A stretch of DNA of 31,604 nucleotides, taken from the NCBI GenBank assembly GCA_025934635.1, contig JAICWX010000075.1:1-31604 (forward strand), in the 5' to 3' direction. Below are positions 7,716 through 16,868 of the stretch, piece after piece. Each line of letters begins with the position of its first letter. Positions within the stretch are counted from its first letter, which is position 1. Made by a program: the position numbers and the translations under genes. The stretch comes from Streptosporangiaceae bacterium. GTDB lineage: Bacteria > Actinomycetota > Actinomycetes > Streptosporangiales > Streptosporangiaceae. The notes under the pieces are model-generated. The model did no database searches and was not told the origin of the DNA. It was given only the letters and a program-made list of their open reading frames with translations.

Positions 7716-8558
7716 CTAGGACGACAGCGCCCAGGCCTCGCTGCGCTGCCACAGGTCGGCCGCCAGCTCAGGCGTGGCCACCGGACTCGGCGCGCGCTCC
7801 GCGCACTTGTCGTAGAACAGCCCGCTGTCCGCCGCCACCGCGGGCGACGTCGCGCAGTACAGCGACGTCTCCGCCCCCTGCGAAACGGTCAGCATGCGCC
7901 GCTCCATCAGCGGCCGGACCGGCCACGGCACCCGCCGCCAGATATCCGACGCCACCACGCCCGGGTGCAGCGCGTAGGTGGTGACCCCGGTGCCCGCCGT
8001 CCGCCGCGCCAACTCCGAACTGAACAGCACGTTGCACAGCTTGGACACCGCGTACTCGCGCATGCCGGTCAGGCCGCGGATGGAACGGCGCAGCGCGTCC
8101 CAGTCGATCCCGCGGGCGCCGTAGTGCGCGTCGCTGGACACCGTCACCACCCGGGCCGGCGCGCTGGCCTCCAGGCAGCCGAGCAGCGCGTTCGTCAGCA
8201 CGAAGTGCCCGAGGTGGTTGACGCCGAACGTCAGCCCGAACCCCTGCCTGGTCAGGCCCCGGTGCCCGGCCACGCCGGCGTTGTTCACCAGCCCGTGCAG
8301 CGGCTCGCCCCGGGCGAGAAACGCGGCGGCGCAGGCCCGCACCGAGTCCAGGTCGGCCAGGTCCAGCGGCAGGAACGACACCGCGGAATTCCCGGTTGCG
8401 GCCCGGATCCCGTCCACGGCGGCCAAGCCCTTCTCCGGGGACCGGCTCGCCACGTAGACGCGCCCGCCCCGCCGGGCCAGCCCTTCCGCCGTAGCCCGCC
8501 CGATCCCGGTGTTGGCCCCGGTCACCAGGAACGTCCGCCCCGCCAGCTCACTCGTCAT
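7716..8558 (-). CDS. Short-chain dehydrogenase/reductase
   Basis: 280 residues with the classical SDR pattern: cofactor loop TGANTGIG (13-20), NNAG (92-95), catalytic Ser in VVTVSSDAHYG (141-142) and YAVSK (Tyr169, Lys173). The segment GVNHLGHFVLTNALL and the Ser-Asp-Ala-His after the active-site Ser resemble the retinol-dehydrogenase/WWOX-like 'oxidoreductase' subgroup, which uses NADP(H) on lipophilic alcohols or ketones. ATG at 8558 has GAGGAG about 10 nt upstream. It is convergent with the monooxygenase and separated from the permease by a hairpin terminator, so it probably forms its own transcript. Substrate unknown. Confidence 0.9.
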   Translation of the reverse strand: MTSELAGRTFLVTGANTGIGRATAEGLARRGGRVYVASRSPEKGLAAVDGIRAATGNSAVSFLPLDLADLDSVRACAAAFLARGEPLHGLVNNAGVAGHRGLTRQGFGLTFGVNHLGHFVLTNALLGCLEASAPARVVTVSSDAHYGARGIDWDALRRSIRGLTGMREYAVSKLCNVLFSSELARRTAGTGVTTYALHPGVVASDIWRRVPWPVRPLMERRMLTVSQGAETSLYCATSPAVAADSGLFYDKCAERAPSPVATPELAADLWQRSEAWALSS

Positions 8559-8597
8559 CTAAAACAGGCTCCTCATATGAATGCGCGGACCGCACAG

Positions 8598-8639
8598 CGC
8601 GAAAGCCCTGACACCCACCGTGGTGCCAGGGCCTTCGCG
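8598..8639 (-). terminator. Hairpin terminator behind the APC permease
   Basis: A long stem-loop begins 12 nt after the permease stop: outer arms CGCGAA/TTCGCG, then GCCCTG/CAGGGC and CACC/GGTG with single mismatches between. No U-run follows, as is usual in high-GC actinomycetes. It also separates the permease transcript from the downstream short-chain dehydrogenase. Confidence 0.7.
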
Positions 8640-8650
8640 ATCAAAAGAAC

Positions 8651-10276
8651 CTACTCGACCGGGATCTCCTTGTTGATCAGGCCCAGGTCGATGCCCTGGC
8701 GCCGGCGGACGATGCGCGCGCCCACGTAGATCAAGATGGCGAGCACGTACATCGCGCCCATGTAGACCAGCGAGCCCTTGTTGTTGACGAAGTAGGCGTC
8801 GTTGCTCAGCCACTCGTACAGGTTGTACCCGAGCAGCCCGATCGTGATCACGCCCGCCACCGGCACGATCGGCACCCCCGCCACCTTGAACTTGCTGGCC
8901 GGCGAGGCGGCCCACAGGTCCGGCTTGCGCCACGGCAAGATGACCACCGCGATCGCGCTGCCCAGGTAGGTCACCGCGATGACCAGCGTGGCGTCCAGCG
9001 TGTAGGTCGCGAACGTGGTGTTGTACGCGTACAGCGCGGCCAGCCCGACGGCCGGCAGCAGCATCAGCACCAGCGAGGCGACCGGCACCCGGCGCTTCTC
9101 CGAGACCTGCGCGGCCGCGTCCGGGAGCACCCGGTCGAAGGCGGCGGCGAAGATGACCCGGGTCGAGGACAGGAACAGCGTGCCGACCCAGCCGAAGAAC
9201 CACAGGCTCATCAGCAGCAAGATGATGACCTGGACGGCGCTGTTGTGGATCAGCCAGGAGGCCATCAGCACCGGGTACGGGAAGATGGGCAGCGCCGACT
9301 TGCCGGCCGCGTACCAGTCCGCGTTCACGTTCATGTAGAAATTCCAGCCGAACGTCTTGGCGAACAGCAGCAGGAACGCCACCGACAGCAGCACGGTGGT
9401 CCACAGGCCCGCGAACATGCCGGTGAACACGCGCTTGAAGTCGCTGGCGCCGCGGATCTCGCCGTACAGCGTGGTGCCCCAGTTCGGCCACAGCAGGTAG
9501 AACATCATCAGCGGCACCAGCAGCATGCTGTCCCGGAACGAGCCGCCGAAGCCGAACCCGGGCGCGGTGTAGCCGACGTTCTTGGCCGCGTCGGTGTTGG
9601 TGGCCTCGTAGAGGTGGTTCGTGCCGAAGATCCGGCTGGTCGCGCTGTCGAAGGAGGAGATGAAGGTGGCCTTGCTGTTGACCAGCAGCAAGATGGCGAT
9701 GACCGCGAAGCCGACCATGCCGCCGATGAAGCAGTACTTCTGCAGCCGGGCGTAGCCGGCCATGCCCACCGAGACCAGCACGCCGGCCAGCGCGATCGTG
9801 ATCAGCGTGACCACGAACTTGCCGTTGCTCGAGGCGAACCAGGTGGCGCCGCTCGGCGACCCGAGGGTGGCCCAGATCGGCTGGAAGAACTCCTCGGACA
9901 GCACCGCGCCGTAGATCGGCGCCCACAGCCACAGGATGAACCACCACCCGGTGGCGGCCAGCACGAAGCCGATCCCGCTGCCCAGGATGCGGCTCTGCCA
10001 GACGTAGTCGCCGCCCGCCCGCGGGATCGTGACGACCAGCCCGGCGTACGCGATGACCAGGAACGAGACCCAGACACCGGAGATCAGGATCGAGGTGAGC
10101 AGGGATCCGCCGGGGAACGTGGACTGGTAGGCCCACTCGACCATGCCCAGCGTGACCACGTTGGTGGACAGGGTGGCGTAGATCGTCGAGTCCCTGACCG
10201 ACCAGCCGCGAACGAGGCCGGTCGCCTTGCGGAGGAAGAGAGTCGGTCTCTCTTCCCCGAGCGCTCCTGTGGTCAT
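8651..10276 (-). CDS. APC-superfamily amino acid/amine permease
   Basis: 541 residues with about 12 hydrophobic segments, starting ATG at 10276 with GGAGGAGA 5 nt upstream. The first membrane pair carries the APC-type sequence YAGLVVTIPRAGGDYVWQSR (the PRAGG motif of the amino acid-polyamine-organocation family), and the end is a charged cytoplasmic tail RIVRRRQGIDL. A long extra-membrane insertion (about residues 205-255) between central helices is larger than in classical amino acid permeases. Likely imports an amino acid, amine or related solute by proton symport; substrate not readable. It is the last of four same-strand genes but has its own 162-bp upstream gap and terminator, so separate transcription is likely. 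Confidence 0.88.
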   Translation of the reverse strand: MTTGALGEERPTLFLRKATGLVRGWSVRDSTIYATLSTNVVTLGMVEWAYQSTFPGGSLLTSILISGVWVSFLVIAYAGLVVTIPRAGGDYVWQSRILGSGIGFVLAATGWWFILWLWAPIYGAVLSEEFFQPIWATLGSPSGATWFASSNGKFVVTLITIALAGVLVSVGMAGYARLQKYCFIGGMVGFAVIAILLLVNSKATFISSFDSATSRIFGTNHLYEATNTDAAKNVGYTAPGFGFGGSFRDSMLLVPLMMFYLLWPNWGTTLYGEIRGASDFKRVFTGMFAGLWTTVLLSVAFLLLFAKTFGWNFYMNVNADWYAAGKSALPIFPYPVLMASWLIHNSAVQVIILLLMSLWFFGWVGTLFLSSTRVIFAAAFDRVLPDAAAQVSEKRRVPVASLVLMLLPAVGLAALYAYNTTFATYTLDATLVIAVTYLGSAIAVVILPWRKPDLWAASPASKFKVAGVPIVPVAGVITIGLLGYNLYEWLSNDAYFVNNKGSLVYMGAMYVLAILIYVGARIVRRRQGIDLGLINKEIPVE

Positions 10277-10315
10277 AAGTCTCCTCCGGTATCCTAAGTT
10301 GTCAGGTTTTATCCG

Positions 10316-10330
10316 TTAGGTAAGGTTAAG
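10316..10330. promoter_or_regulatory. Possible iron-box half-site upstream of the permease
   Basis: TTAGGTAAGGTTAAG matches the left half of the DtxR/IdeR iron-box consensus (TTAGGTTAGGCTAACCTAA) well but the right half poorly. It sits in the AT-richer 162-bp gap 40-54 nt upstream of the permease start. Weak evidence; recorded as a candidate only. Confidence 0.2.
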
Positions 10331-10438
10331 AGGGGTTATTTCACAGAGAAATTGTTCAACTAGCGGCAATATAGGGTCTTGACGAGGCCCGCGGCGATGC
10401 CGTTTGCGAAGTCGACAGTTCACATTCCGTTATTCTCG

Positions 10439-11377
10439 TCAGCCGTTCACGAGAATGTACTTGCCGACCTTTCCCTTCTTCTCGTTCAGGTCGAGGACCG
10501 CGCCCTGCAGCACGCCGTCGGTGTAGGAACTGCCCGGGTTCATGGCCAGCGTCCGGCCGAGCTTGGCCACGCCCCGGCTTTCGTGGATATGCCCGTGCAC
10601 GGACAGCGCGGGCGCGTACTTGAGGATCGCTTCCCTGACCGCCTTCGAGCCGACCGGCTTCATGACCGCGCCGCCGTGGATCGGCCGCATGGTGTCGTCC
10701 AGGGCCGGGGCCTCGTCCAGGCCGGTGCCGTAGGGCGGGGCGTGGAAGTTGAACACCGCCCGGCCCATGTCGGGGATCTGCGCCACGACCTCGTCGATCT
10801 TCGTGGCGAGCACGTCCTCGGGCGCCTCACGGAAGGTGTTCCACGGCGTGGGGTTGGTCCAGCCCATCGAGGCCAGGGAGAAGCCGCCGATGTCGATCAC
10901 CTTGGACTCGGCGAAGCTGACGCACGGGGACTGCTCGATGATGTCGTCGATCTCCCAGATGTCGTCGTTGCCGCCGTTGAGGATGCACGGGATATCGCCG
11001 CCGCGCAGCTTGCCGTCGGCCATGTCCAGCCAGCGGTCGAGGCCGCGGGTCATCTCCAGGGTGAACCGGCGGTCGACCGAGCCGTCCTCGGTGTTCAGCG
11101 CGTCGAGCTCGTCGGGTTCCATCACCGAGGGATAGGAGCCGCGGTCGCGGATCTGGCGCTGGACCTGGTCCAGCTCGGCCTGGGTCTCCAGCCGCATCCG
11201 CTGGCCGCCGAACGTGACCTCCCAGTAGCCCGGCATGGACAGGATGGGAATCAGGGCCTTGCCGGTCACGTCTCCGCCGAGGATTACCATGTCGGCCTTG
11301 TAGAAGGCGGCTGCGTTGAGGAATTTCCGCCAGCAGATCTCGGAGCCATGAATATCCGTGGCGAAGAAGACTTTCAT
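10439..11377 (-). CDS. Calcineurin-like metallophosphoesterase
   Basis: 312 residues with all five metallophosphoesterase motifs: FATDIHGS (Asp8, His10), ILGGDVTGK, LNGGNDD, FHAPPYGT and VHGHIHES. This two-metal fold hydrolyses phosphomonoesters or phosphodiesters, including nucleotides. ATG at 11377 is used because the protein then starts directly with the first strand and AGGAAGG lies about 10 nt upstream; an in-frame TTG at 11407 has no site. The gene begins 37 nt after the nucleotidyltransferase-like gene and probably shares its transcript. A roughly 70-residue insert after the second motif (rich in Arg, Glu, Asp) is unusual and might set specificity. Cytoplasmic; substrate unknown. Confidence 0.9.
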   Translation of the reverse strand: MKVFFATDIHGSEICWRKFLNAAAFYKADMVILGGDVTGKALIPILSMPGYWEVTFGGQRMRLETQAELDQVQRQIRDRGSYPSVMEPDELDALNTEDGSVDRRFTLEMTRGLDRWLDMADGKLRGGDIPCILNGGNDDIWEIDDIIEQSPCVSFAESKVIDIGGFSLASMGWTNPTPWNTFREAPEDVLATKIDEVVAQIPDMGRAVFNFHAPPYGTGLDEAPALDDTMRPIHGGAVMKPVGSKAVREAILKYAPALSVHGHIHESRGVAKLGRTLAMNPGSSYTDGVLQGAVLDLNEKKGKVGKYILVNG

Positions 11378-11414
11378 CGCGGCGGCGCCTTCCTGTCGCT
11401 CGGTCAAACGAAAA

Positions 11415-12200
11415 TCAGTGATCGACTTCTTCGGGCAGTTCGTACCAGCGCACCCGGTCGCCCACCCGGGCCCGGGTTTTCCACTTCAGGCTCTTCGGCG
11501 CCGATTCGGCCACCTCGAGCAGCTGCTTGGCCTGGGTCAGGGCGTCGAACCGCGGATACGGCGGCGCCAGGCCGGGCTGGGCGGAGAGCAGGTCGGGCAG
11601 CTTGGCCAGGTTGCCCGTCACCGTCCGCCACCAGCCCCAGTCGGCCGCCAGCACCACGCCGAACCGGTCGGGGTCGATGGCCGGGCGGGCGGAGTCCCGG
11701 CCGACCCGCAGGCCGGACAGCAGGTGGAAGATGTCGTGTGCGTCCTTGGCGTTGAGCTCGACGATCTGGAGCTTGGAGAGCAGCAGGTCAGCCGGGTCGA
11801 GGGTCATCGAGGTGGGGGAGCCGAACGAGGCCTTGAAGTCCAGCGTGTGGCACATCGACAGCCGGTCCACCATGACGTCGATGGGGCGGCCGGACGGGGC
11901 GGTGAAGTACATCTGCCGGTCCCCGTTGAGGTTGTTGAACCGCTTGTCGGGCTCGCAGCCCGCGCTCGCCAGGTAATCGGCGACCTTGCGGCGGCTCTTG
12001 CCCAGGCAGGCCAGGTCGATGTCCTGCCCGGCCCGCAGCCGGGGCGGGAAGTCGGGGCAGAGGACCCGGACCCCGAGGCCGCCGAGGATCTTGAGCTGGT
12101 AACCCGCCTCCGACGCGCCGCGCACCAGCCCGGTGGCCTCGGGCAACGGGTCGCTGGCGGCGTTCTCCCCGAAGCCGCGACCCTCATGTGGTGTGGTCAT
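11415..12200 (-). CDS. Nucleotidyltransferase-fold protein, AbiEii-like
   Basis: 261 residues. The polymerase-beta-type signature is complete: LGGLGV, then DIDLACLG (two metal-binding Asp), then the third Asp in RPIDVMVD. Downstream, DPADLLLSKLQIVELNAKDAHDI resembles the Lys...Lys-Asp-x-x-Asp segment of AbiEii/MNT-type toxin nucleotidyltransferases (split here by reading as LLLSKLQ and NAKDAHDI). The family transfers nucleotides to RNA or protein; AbiEii members are toxins in type IV systems. No AbiEi antitoxin is adjacent; instead a phosphoesterase follows 37 nt downstream. ATG at 12200 has GAGGAG 9 nt upstream. Assignment to the fold is good; a toxin role is only an inference. Confidence 0.75.
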   Translation of the reverse strand: MTTPHEGRGFGENAASDPLPEATGLVRGASEAGYQLKILGGLGVRVLCPDFPPRLRAGQDIDLACLGKSRRKVADYLASAGCEPDKRFNNLNGDRQMYFTAPSGRPIDVMVDRLSMCHTLDFKASFGSPTSMTLDPADLLLSKLQIVELNAKDAHDIFHLLSGLRVGRDSARPAIDPDRFGVVLAADWGWWRTVTGNLAKLPDLLSAQPGLAPPYPRFDALTQAKQLLEVAESAPKSLKWKTRARVGDRVRWYELPEEVDH

Positions 12201-12324
12201 GCCAGGTTGCTCCTCGTCTAGCCCCGTGCCAGTTCGATCATGGTGACGGACAGCCGGTCTGTCTAGTTTTCAGGTTAAGAATCCCACGTTGTGGGGCTAT
12301 GGCTCGACAAGAAGGCACGAACCA

Positions 12325-12368
12325 GCCCCGTTCGGGATAAAAAGACCTTTCATTCTTCCGAACGGGGC
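12325..12368 (-). terminator. Hairpin overlapping the betA-like stop codon
   Basis: Perfect 11-bp arms GCCCCGTTCGG (12325-12335) and CCGAACGGGGC (12358-12368) enclose a 22-nt AT-rich loop. The right arm encodes the last residues of the GMC oxidoreductase and its stop lies in the loop. A terminator or mRNA-stabilising 3' structure for that gene is the simplest reading. Confidence 0.6.
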
Positions 12369-14044
12369 AGGCTTTCCCCCACCTCAACCTGCGTGCGGTC
12401 GCGGCGGAAGAACGGGACCGGCTCGGCTGGCAGCGGCGTATTGCCCAGGATCAGGTCGGCCGCCTTTTCCGCGGTCATCATCACTGGCGCATAGATGTTG
12501 CCGTTGGTGACATAAGGCATCACCGAGGCGTCGACGACCCGCAGCCCCGCCAGGCCGTGCACCCGCAGGCTGCCCGGGTCGGTCACCGCCATCGGATCGG
12601 TGCCCATCTTGGCCGTGCAGCTCGGGTGCAGCGCCGTCTCCGCGTCCCGGGCGACCCAGGCCAGGATCTCCTCCTCGGTCTGCACCGACGGGCCGGGCGA
12701 CAGCTCGCCCGAGCTGTAGTCGTCGAAGGCGGGCTGGGTCAGGATCTTCCGGGCGATCTGGATCGCCTCCACCCATTCCCGCTGGTCGGTCGGCGTCGAC
12801 AGGTAGTTGAACCGCAAGCTCGGGTGCACGCCCGGGTCGGTCGAGGTGATCTTGCAGGTGCCGCGGGAATCGGAGTACATCGGGCCGATGTGCACCTGGT
12901 ACCCGTGGCCGCCGGCCGGCTGGGTGCCGTCGTACCGGATCGCGATCGGCAGGAAGTGGAACATCAGGTTCGGGTAGATCACGCTGTCGTTGCTGCGGGC
13001 GAAGCCGCCGCCCTCGAAGTGGTTGGTGGCACCGGGCCCGGTCCGGCCGAACAGCCACTTGGCCCCTACCAGGGGCCGGTTGCGCCACTTGAGCGCGGGC
13101 GCGACCGAGACCGGCAGCTTCGAGCCGTACTGGACGTAGACCTCCAGGTGGTCCTGCAGGTTCTCGCCCACGCCGGGCAGGTCGGCGATCGCGGCGATGC
13201 CGAGCGCGCCGAGCTCGGCGGCGTTGCCCACGCCGGACAGCTGGAGCAGCTGCGGGGTGTTGATCGCGCCGCCGCACAGGATCAGCTCGGCCGACCGGAC
13301 CCGCTTGGCCTTGCCCTCGTGCCGGAACTCGATGCCGACTGCCGTGCTGCCCTCGAAGATGATCTTGGTACCGTACGCCCGGGTGACCACGGTCAGGTTC
13401 GGCCGGCTCATCACCGGATACAGGTAGGCCCGGGCGGCGGACAGCCGCCGGCCCCGGTGGACGTTGCGGTCGAACGGGGCGAAGCCCTCCTGCCGGTAGC
13501 CGTTCACGTCGTCGGTGAGCTGGTAGCCGGCCTGCTGCACGGCGGCGAAGAACGCGCCGAACAGCGGGTTGTCGGCCGGGCCGCGCTCGAGCACCAGCGG
13601 CCCGGTGTGCCCGCGGAACGGGTCGTCATCGTCCGCCGCCAGGCAGTTTTCCATCCGCTTGAAGTACGGCAGGCAGTGCGCGTAGTCCCATTCGGCCATG
13701 CCGGGGTCGGCCGCCCAGCGCTCGTAGTCCAGCGGGTTGCCGCGCTGGAAGATCATCCCGTTGATGCTGCTCGACCCGCCCAGGACCTTGCCCCGGGCGT
13801 GGTAGATCCGGCGCCCGTTCATGTGGGGCTCCGGCTCGCTGGAGTACTTCCAGTCGTAGAGGCGGTTGCCGATGGGGATGGTGAGCGCGGCCGGCATGTG
13901 GATGAACGGATCCCAGCTGTAATCCGGCCGGCCGGCCTCGAGGACCAGCACCCGGCTGCCCGGGTCGGCGGACAGCCGGTTGGCCAGGGCGCTGCCCGCG
14001 GATCCGCCGCCTACGATCACGAAGTCATAGGTACGCGCTGCCAT
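12350..14044 (-). CDS. betA: GMC-family oxidoreductase, choline dehydrogenase (BetA)-like
   Basis: 564 residues, close to BetA length. FAD-binding [15 protein letters not shown] (GGGSAG at 12-17), the GMC signature [18 protein letters not shown] (about 82-99), the second signature [16 protein letters not shown], and the C-terminal catalytic region HPSCTAKMG (His473) and [11 protein letters not shown] (Asn516). Choline dehydrogenase oxidises choline to betaine aldehyde, giving the osmoprotectant glycine betaine; other GMC members oxidise alcohols or sugars. GGGAGG lies 5 nt before the ATG. A betaine-aldehyde dehydrogenase is not adjacent, so the substrate stays open. A hairpin overlapping its stop and a 149-nt gap separate it from the next same-strand gene. 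Confidence 0.85.
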   Translation of the reverse strand: MAARTYDFVIVGGGSAGSALANRLSADPGSRVLVLEAGRPDYSWDPFIHMPAALTIPIGNRLYDWKYSSEPEPHMNGRRIYHARGKVLGGSSSINGMIFQRGNPLDYERWAADPGMAEWDYAHCLPYFKRMENCLAADDDDPFRGHTGPLVLERGPADNPLFGAFFAAVQQAGYQLTDDVNGYRQEGFAPFDRNVHRGRRLSAARAYLYPVMSRPNLTVVTRAYGTKIIFEGSTAVGIEFRHEGKAKRVRSAELILCGGAINTPQLLQLSGVGNAAELGALGIAAIADLPGVGENLQDHLEVYVQYGSKLPVSVAPALKWRNRPLVGAKWLFGRTGPGATNHFEGGGFARSNDSVIYPNLMFHFLPIAIRYDGTQPAGGHGYQVHIGPMYSDSRGTCKITSTDPGVHPSLRFNYLSTPTDQREWVEAIQIARKILTQPAFDDYSSGELSPGPSVQTEEEILAWVARDAETALHPSCTAKMGTDPMAVTDPGSLRVHGLAGLRVVDASVMPYVTNGNIYAPVMMTAEKAADLILGNTPLPAEPVPFFRRDRTQVEVGESLPRSEE

Positions 14045-14127
14045 CGTGCCTCCCGCGGGTTTTGAGTGCTCTTACCCCTCGGCGTCCTTCCTTAGCCCCC
14101 CAACTCTCCTAGGCCTGCTTGTCTTTC

Positions 14128-16596
14128 TCAAGCCTGGGTGGCGGCGTCGAGGTTCGCGCGCACGGCCTGGGTCATCTGGTCATCGGGTCCGAGGTAACGC
14201 TCGCAGTCGGACAGGGCCCGCTGCAAGACCGCGACGACATCGGCCAGTCGGCCGGCCGTGTAGTAGGCGGTGGCCAGGTTGCACCGGGTGGTCAGCGTCT
14301 CCTCATCGCCCGGGCCGAGCATCCGCTCGCTGTCGGCCAGCGCCCGCTCGTACTGGGGGATCGCGTCGGCCATCCGGCGCGCCTGCAGGTAGGCCGCGGC
14401 CAGGTTGGACCGCGCGGTCAGGGTGTCGCGGTGGTCGGGCCCCTGGACCCGCAGCCGGTCGGCGAGCGTCCGCTCGTACAGCGGGACCGCGTCGCGCAGC
14501 CGCCCGGCGCTGCGGTAGGCGTAGGCCAGGTTGGCCCGGGCGGCGATGGTGTCCGGGTGGTCGGCGCCCTCGGTCCGCTCGCGGTCGGCCAGCACCTGCT
14601 GGTACTGCGCGATGGCGTCCTTGGCCTTCCCGGCCGCGCGGAACGCCGAGGCCAGGCTGGCCCGGGCCGTGATCGTGTCCGGGTGGTCGGGACCGTGCAT
14701 CCGCTCCTGGTCGGCCAGCGCCCGCTGATACTGCGTGATGGCGTCCTTGGGCCGCCCGCCGGCCGCGTAGGCGGCGGCCAGCCCGGCCCGGGCGGCCAGC
14801 GTGGCGGGGTGGCCGACGCCGAGGTGGCGCTCGGCCTCGGTCAGCAGGGTCTCGTAGGCGGCCAGCGCCTGCCGCGGCTGGCCCGCCGCCCGGTAGGCCT
14901 GGGCCAGGCTGGCCCGGGCGTCCAGGGTGACCGGGTGGCCGGTGCCGAGCATCCGGGCGGAGTCGCCCACCGTCCGCTCGTACAGGGCCACGGCGTCGGC
15001 CGGGCGGCCGGCGCTGACGTAGGCGTGCGCCAGGTGGGTGCGGGCCGCGATGGTCTCGGGGTGCTCGGGACCCTGGTTCTGCTCCCGCTCGGCCAGTGCG
15101 GTCTGGAACACCGAGACGGCGTCCGCGGACTTGCCGGCCGCCTCGTAGGCGGCGGCGAGCCGGTCCCGGGCGACCACGGCGTTGGCGTGATCCGCGCCGA
15201 GCAGCCGGGTGCTGGTGGCCACCATCGACTTCCAGTACGTGATGGCCGCCTCGGACAGCCGGCTCTGCTCCAGCGAGAGGCCGGCCCGGAACAGCAGCGG
15301 GTGGGCCTCCGGCTTCCACAGCAGCGCGCCGTCGCTGGTCCGCAGCGTCGCCGCGCAGTCCCGCAGCGCCTGCTCGAGGTCGAGCTCCGCCGGCTGGGTA
15401 CCTGGGCCTGACGGCGGGCCGCCGTCGCCGTCCGGCCAGCTCTGCAGCAGGGCATCGGCGGCGGCCAGCACGGCCTGCTCCACGTCGGCGGCCGGCAGGT
15501 AGGCCCGGACCGCGGCCTGCACGCTGGCGTGCAGCTGTACGGTGCGCACGGAGCTGCCCGGGTCGATGGTGACCAGGCCCGCCTGCGCCAGGTTGTTGAT
15601 GGCCGCGCGCACCGTGGCCTGGTCGGCCGCGTTCGCGGTGCTCGGCCGGCCGGTGACGTAGCCGCAGGCGGCCGGGCTGGTCAGCACGGCGCCGGGCACG
15701 CCGTGGCCGTCGAGCATTGCCGCCAGTACCAGCGTCGGCCAGGCCAGCCCGGTCGGCGGCAGCTCGTGCGCGCACTCCGCGGCCAGCGACCAGGTGGCCA
15801 GCACGGCCGCGGAGACGCCGGGCACCGCGGGCATGTGCCGGCGTCGTTCGGCCAGCAGCGCGCGGTACTCCCGGCAGCCCTGCCCGCGCACCTTCATCAC
15901 CGCGGTGGCCTGCGCCAGCCCGAGCGGCAGCCCTTCCAGGTCCTCGCCCAGGTCCAGCGCCTCGATCCGCTGGTCCGGGTAGTCCGACAGCCGGGAGGTG
16001 AGGTAGTCCAGCGCCTCGCGGCGGTTCAGCCCGCTGACCCCGATGACGCGCAGGCCGGCGAACCCCGGGCCGTCGAAGGCCGAGCCCGGCAGCCGGCTGG
16101 TGATCAGGACCCGGCCGCAGGCGCCGGCCGGCCACAGCCCGTCCAGGTCGCTCAGCTCGGCCAGGTCGTCGAGGATCAGCGCCCACGGCTGCCTGGTCCG
16201 CTCCAGCCAGGATACGAACCGGGCCGCGGCCGCGTCCGCGCTCTCGTCCAGCGGGCTGGCGTCGGTCACGTTCGCCGCCTGCGCGAAGCCGGTCACGATC
16301 GAGTCCCGGCTGGCGCCGTTCACCCAGACCAGGACCTCCGCCGCCCGGGTATTCCACATCGTGTGGGCGAACTCGACCGCCAGCTGCGTCTTGCCCGTGC
16401 CGCCCTGGGCGGCCGGGGCCAGTTCGGTCTCGCCGCCGTGGACCAGCACCGCGGTCTCGCCGAGGCGGAGGGTGCCGGCCAGCCCGGGTCCGGCCAGCTC
16501 GCGCGGGAAGTAGGAGCGGGCGAGCGGCGGGACGATCCCGGACAGCAGTACGCCGGGACCCGAGCCTGACCCGGATTCTGCGTACGGCGTGGCCAT
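14128..16596 (-). CDS. NB-ARC/TPR STAND ATPase
   Basis: 822 residues. A short N-terminal segment with no recognisable effector is followed by an NB-ARC-type NTPase: P-loop GGTGKT (65-70), kinase-2 LILDDL (140-145), VLITSR (163-168) and a GLPLGLAQA motif (222-230). After a winged-helix-like middle region comes an array of eight full and one half tetratricopeptide repeats of exactly 42 residues, from about residue 465 to the end, each of the form GxDHxxTxxAxxxLAxAYxxAGR-xxDAxxxYExxLxDxxR. The repeat type is the kinesin-light-chain-like TPR common in actinomycetes. STAND proteins of this build sense a ligand through the repeats and oligomerise on ATP binding; roles include regulation and phage defence. 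Partner unknown. ATG at 16596 has AAGGG about 10 nt upstream. Confidence 0.88.
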   Translation of the reverse strand: MATPYAESGSGSGPGVLLSGIVPPLARSYFPRELAGPGLAGTLRLGETAVLVHGGETELAPAAQGGTGKTQLAVEFAHTMWNTRAAEVLVWVNGASRDSIVTGFAQAANVTDASPLDESADAAAARFVSWLERTRQPWALILDDLAELSDLDGLWPAGACGRVLITSRLPGSAFDGPGFAGLRVIGVSGLNRREALDYLTSRLSDYPDQRIEALDLGEDLEGLPLGLAQATAVMKVRGQGCREYRALLAERRRHMPAVPGVSAAVLATWSLAAECAHELPPTGLAWPTLVLAAMLDGHGVPGAVLTSPAACGYVTGRPSTANAADQATVRAAINNLAQAGLVTIDPGSSVRTVQLHASVQAAVRAYLPAADVEQAVLAAADALLQSWPDGDGGPPSGPGTQPAELDLEQALRDCAATLRTSDGALLWKPEAHPLLFRAGLSLEQSRLSEAAITYWKSMVATSTRLLGADHANAVVARDRLAAAYEAAGKSADAVSVFQTALAEREQNQGPEHPETIAARTHLAHAYVSAGRPADAVALYERTVGDSARMLGTGHPVTLDARASLAQAYRAAGQPRQALAAYETLLTEAERHLGVGHPATLAARAGLAAAYAAGGRPKDAITQYQRALADQERMHGPDHPDTITARASLASAFRAAGKAKDAIAQYQQVLADRERTEGADHPDTIAARANLAYAYRSAGRLRDAVPLYERTLADRLRVQGPDHRDTLTARSNLAAAYLQARRMADAIPQYERALADSERMLGPGDEETLTTRCNLATAYYTAGRLADVVAVLQRALSDCERYLGPDDQMTQAVRANLDAATQA

Positions 16597-16868
16597 GGCG
16601 GACAGCCCTTTCTCGCCCTCGTCCCCTGTTGTGCCTGAATTTTGAAGATCTTCCAGGTCACAGGTCCAGCTGGAACGCGCGGCCCGATGCTGTTGGCATG
16701 ATACGTCGCCGCCGCCTGCTAGCTATATGGGGGATAAGGCGCTCTATGCGTCAATCTTACGAAAGCTGTAATTGTCCATGTACTCTCCGTATCGAGATGG
16801 CGTGGTGCGATTCTAGTGCGATCGTGCCGGCTGTATCCTGTTTTAGCTGTATCTCGCCTCTGTGCTGG

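Noticed and set aside
12249..12295. Short inverted repeats GACAG/CTGTC and CCCAC/GTGGG upstream of the AbiEii-like gene
   Set aside because: Five-base arms are expected by chance in this composition; no promoter hexamers could be placed around them with confidence.
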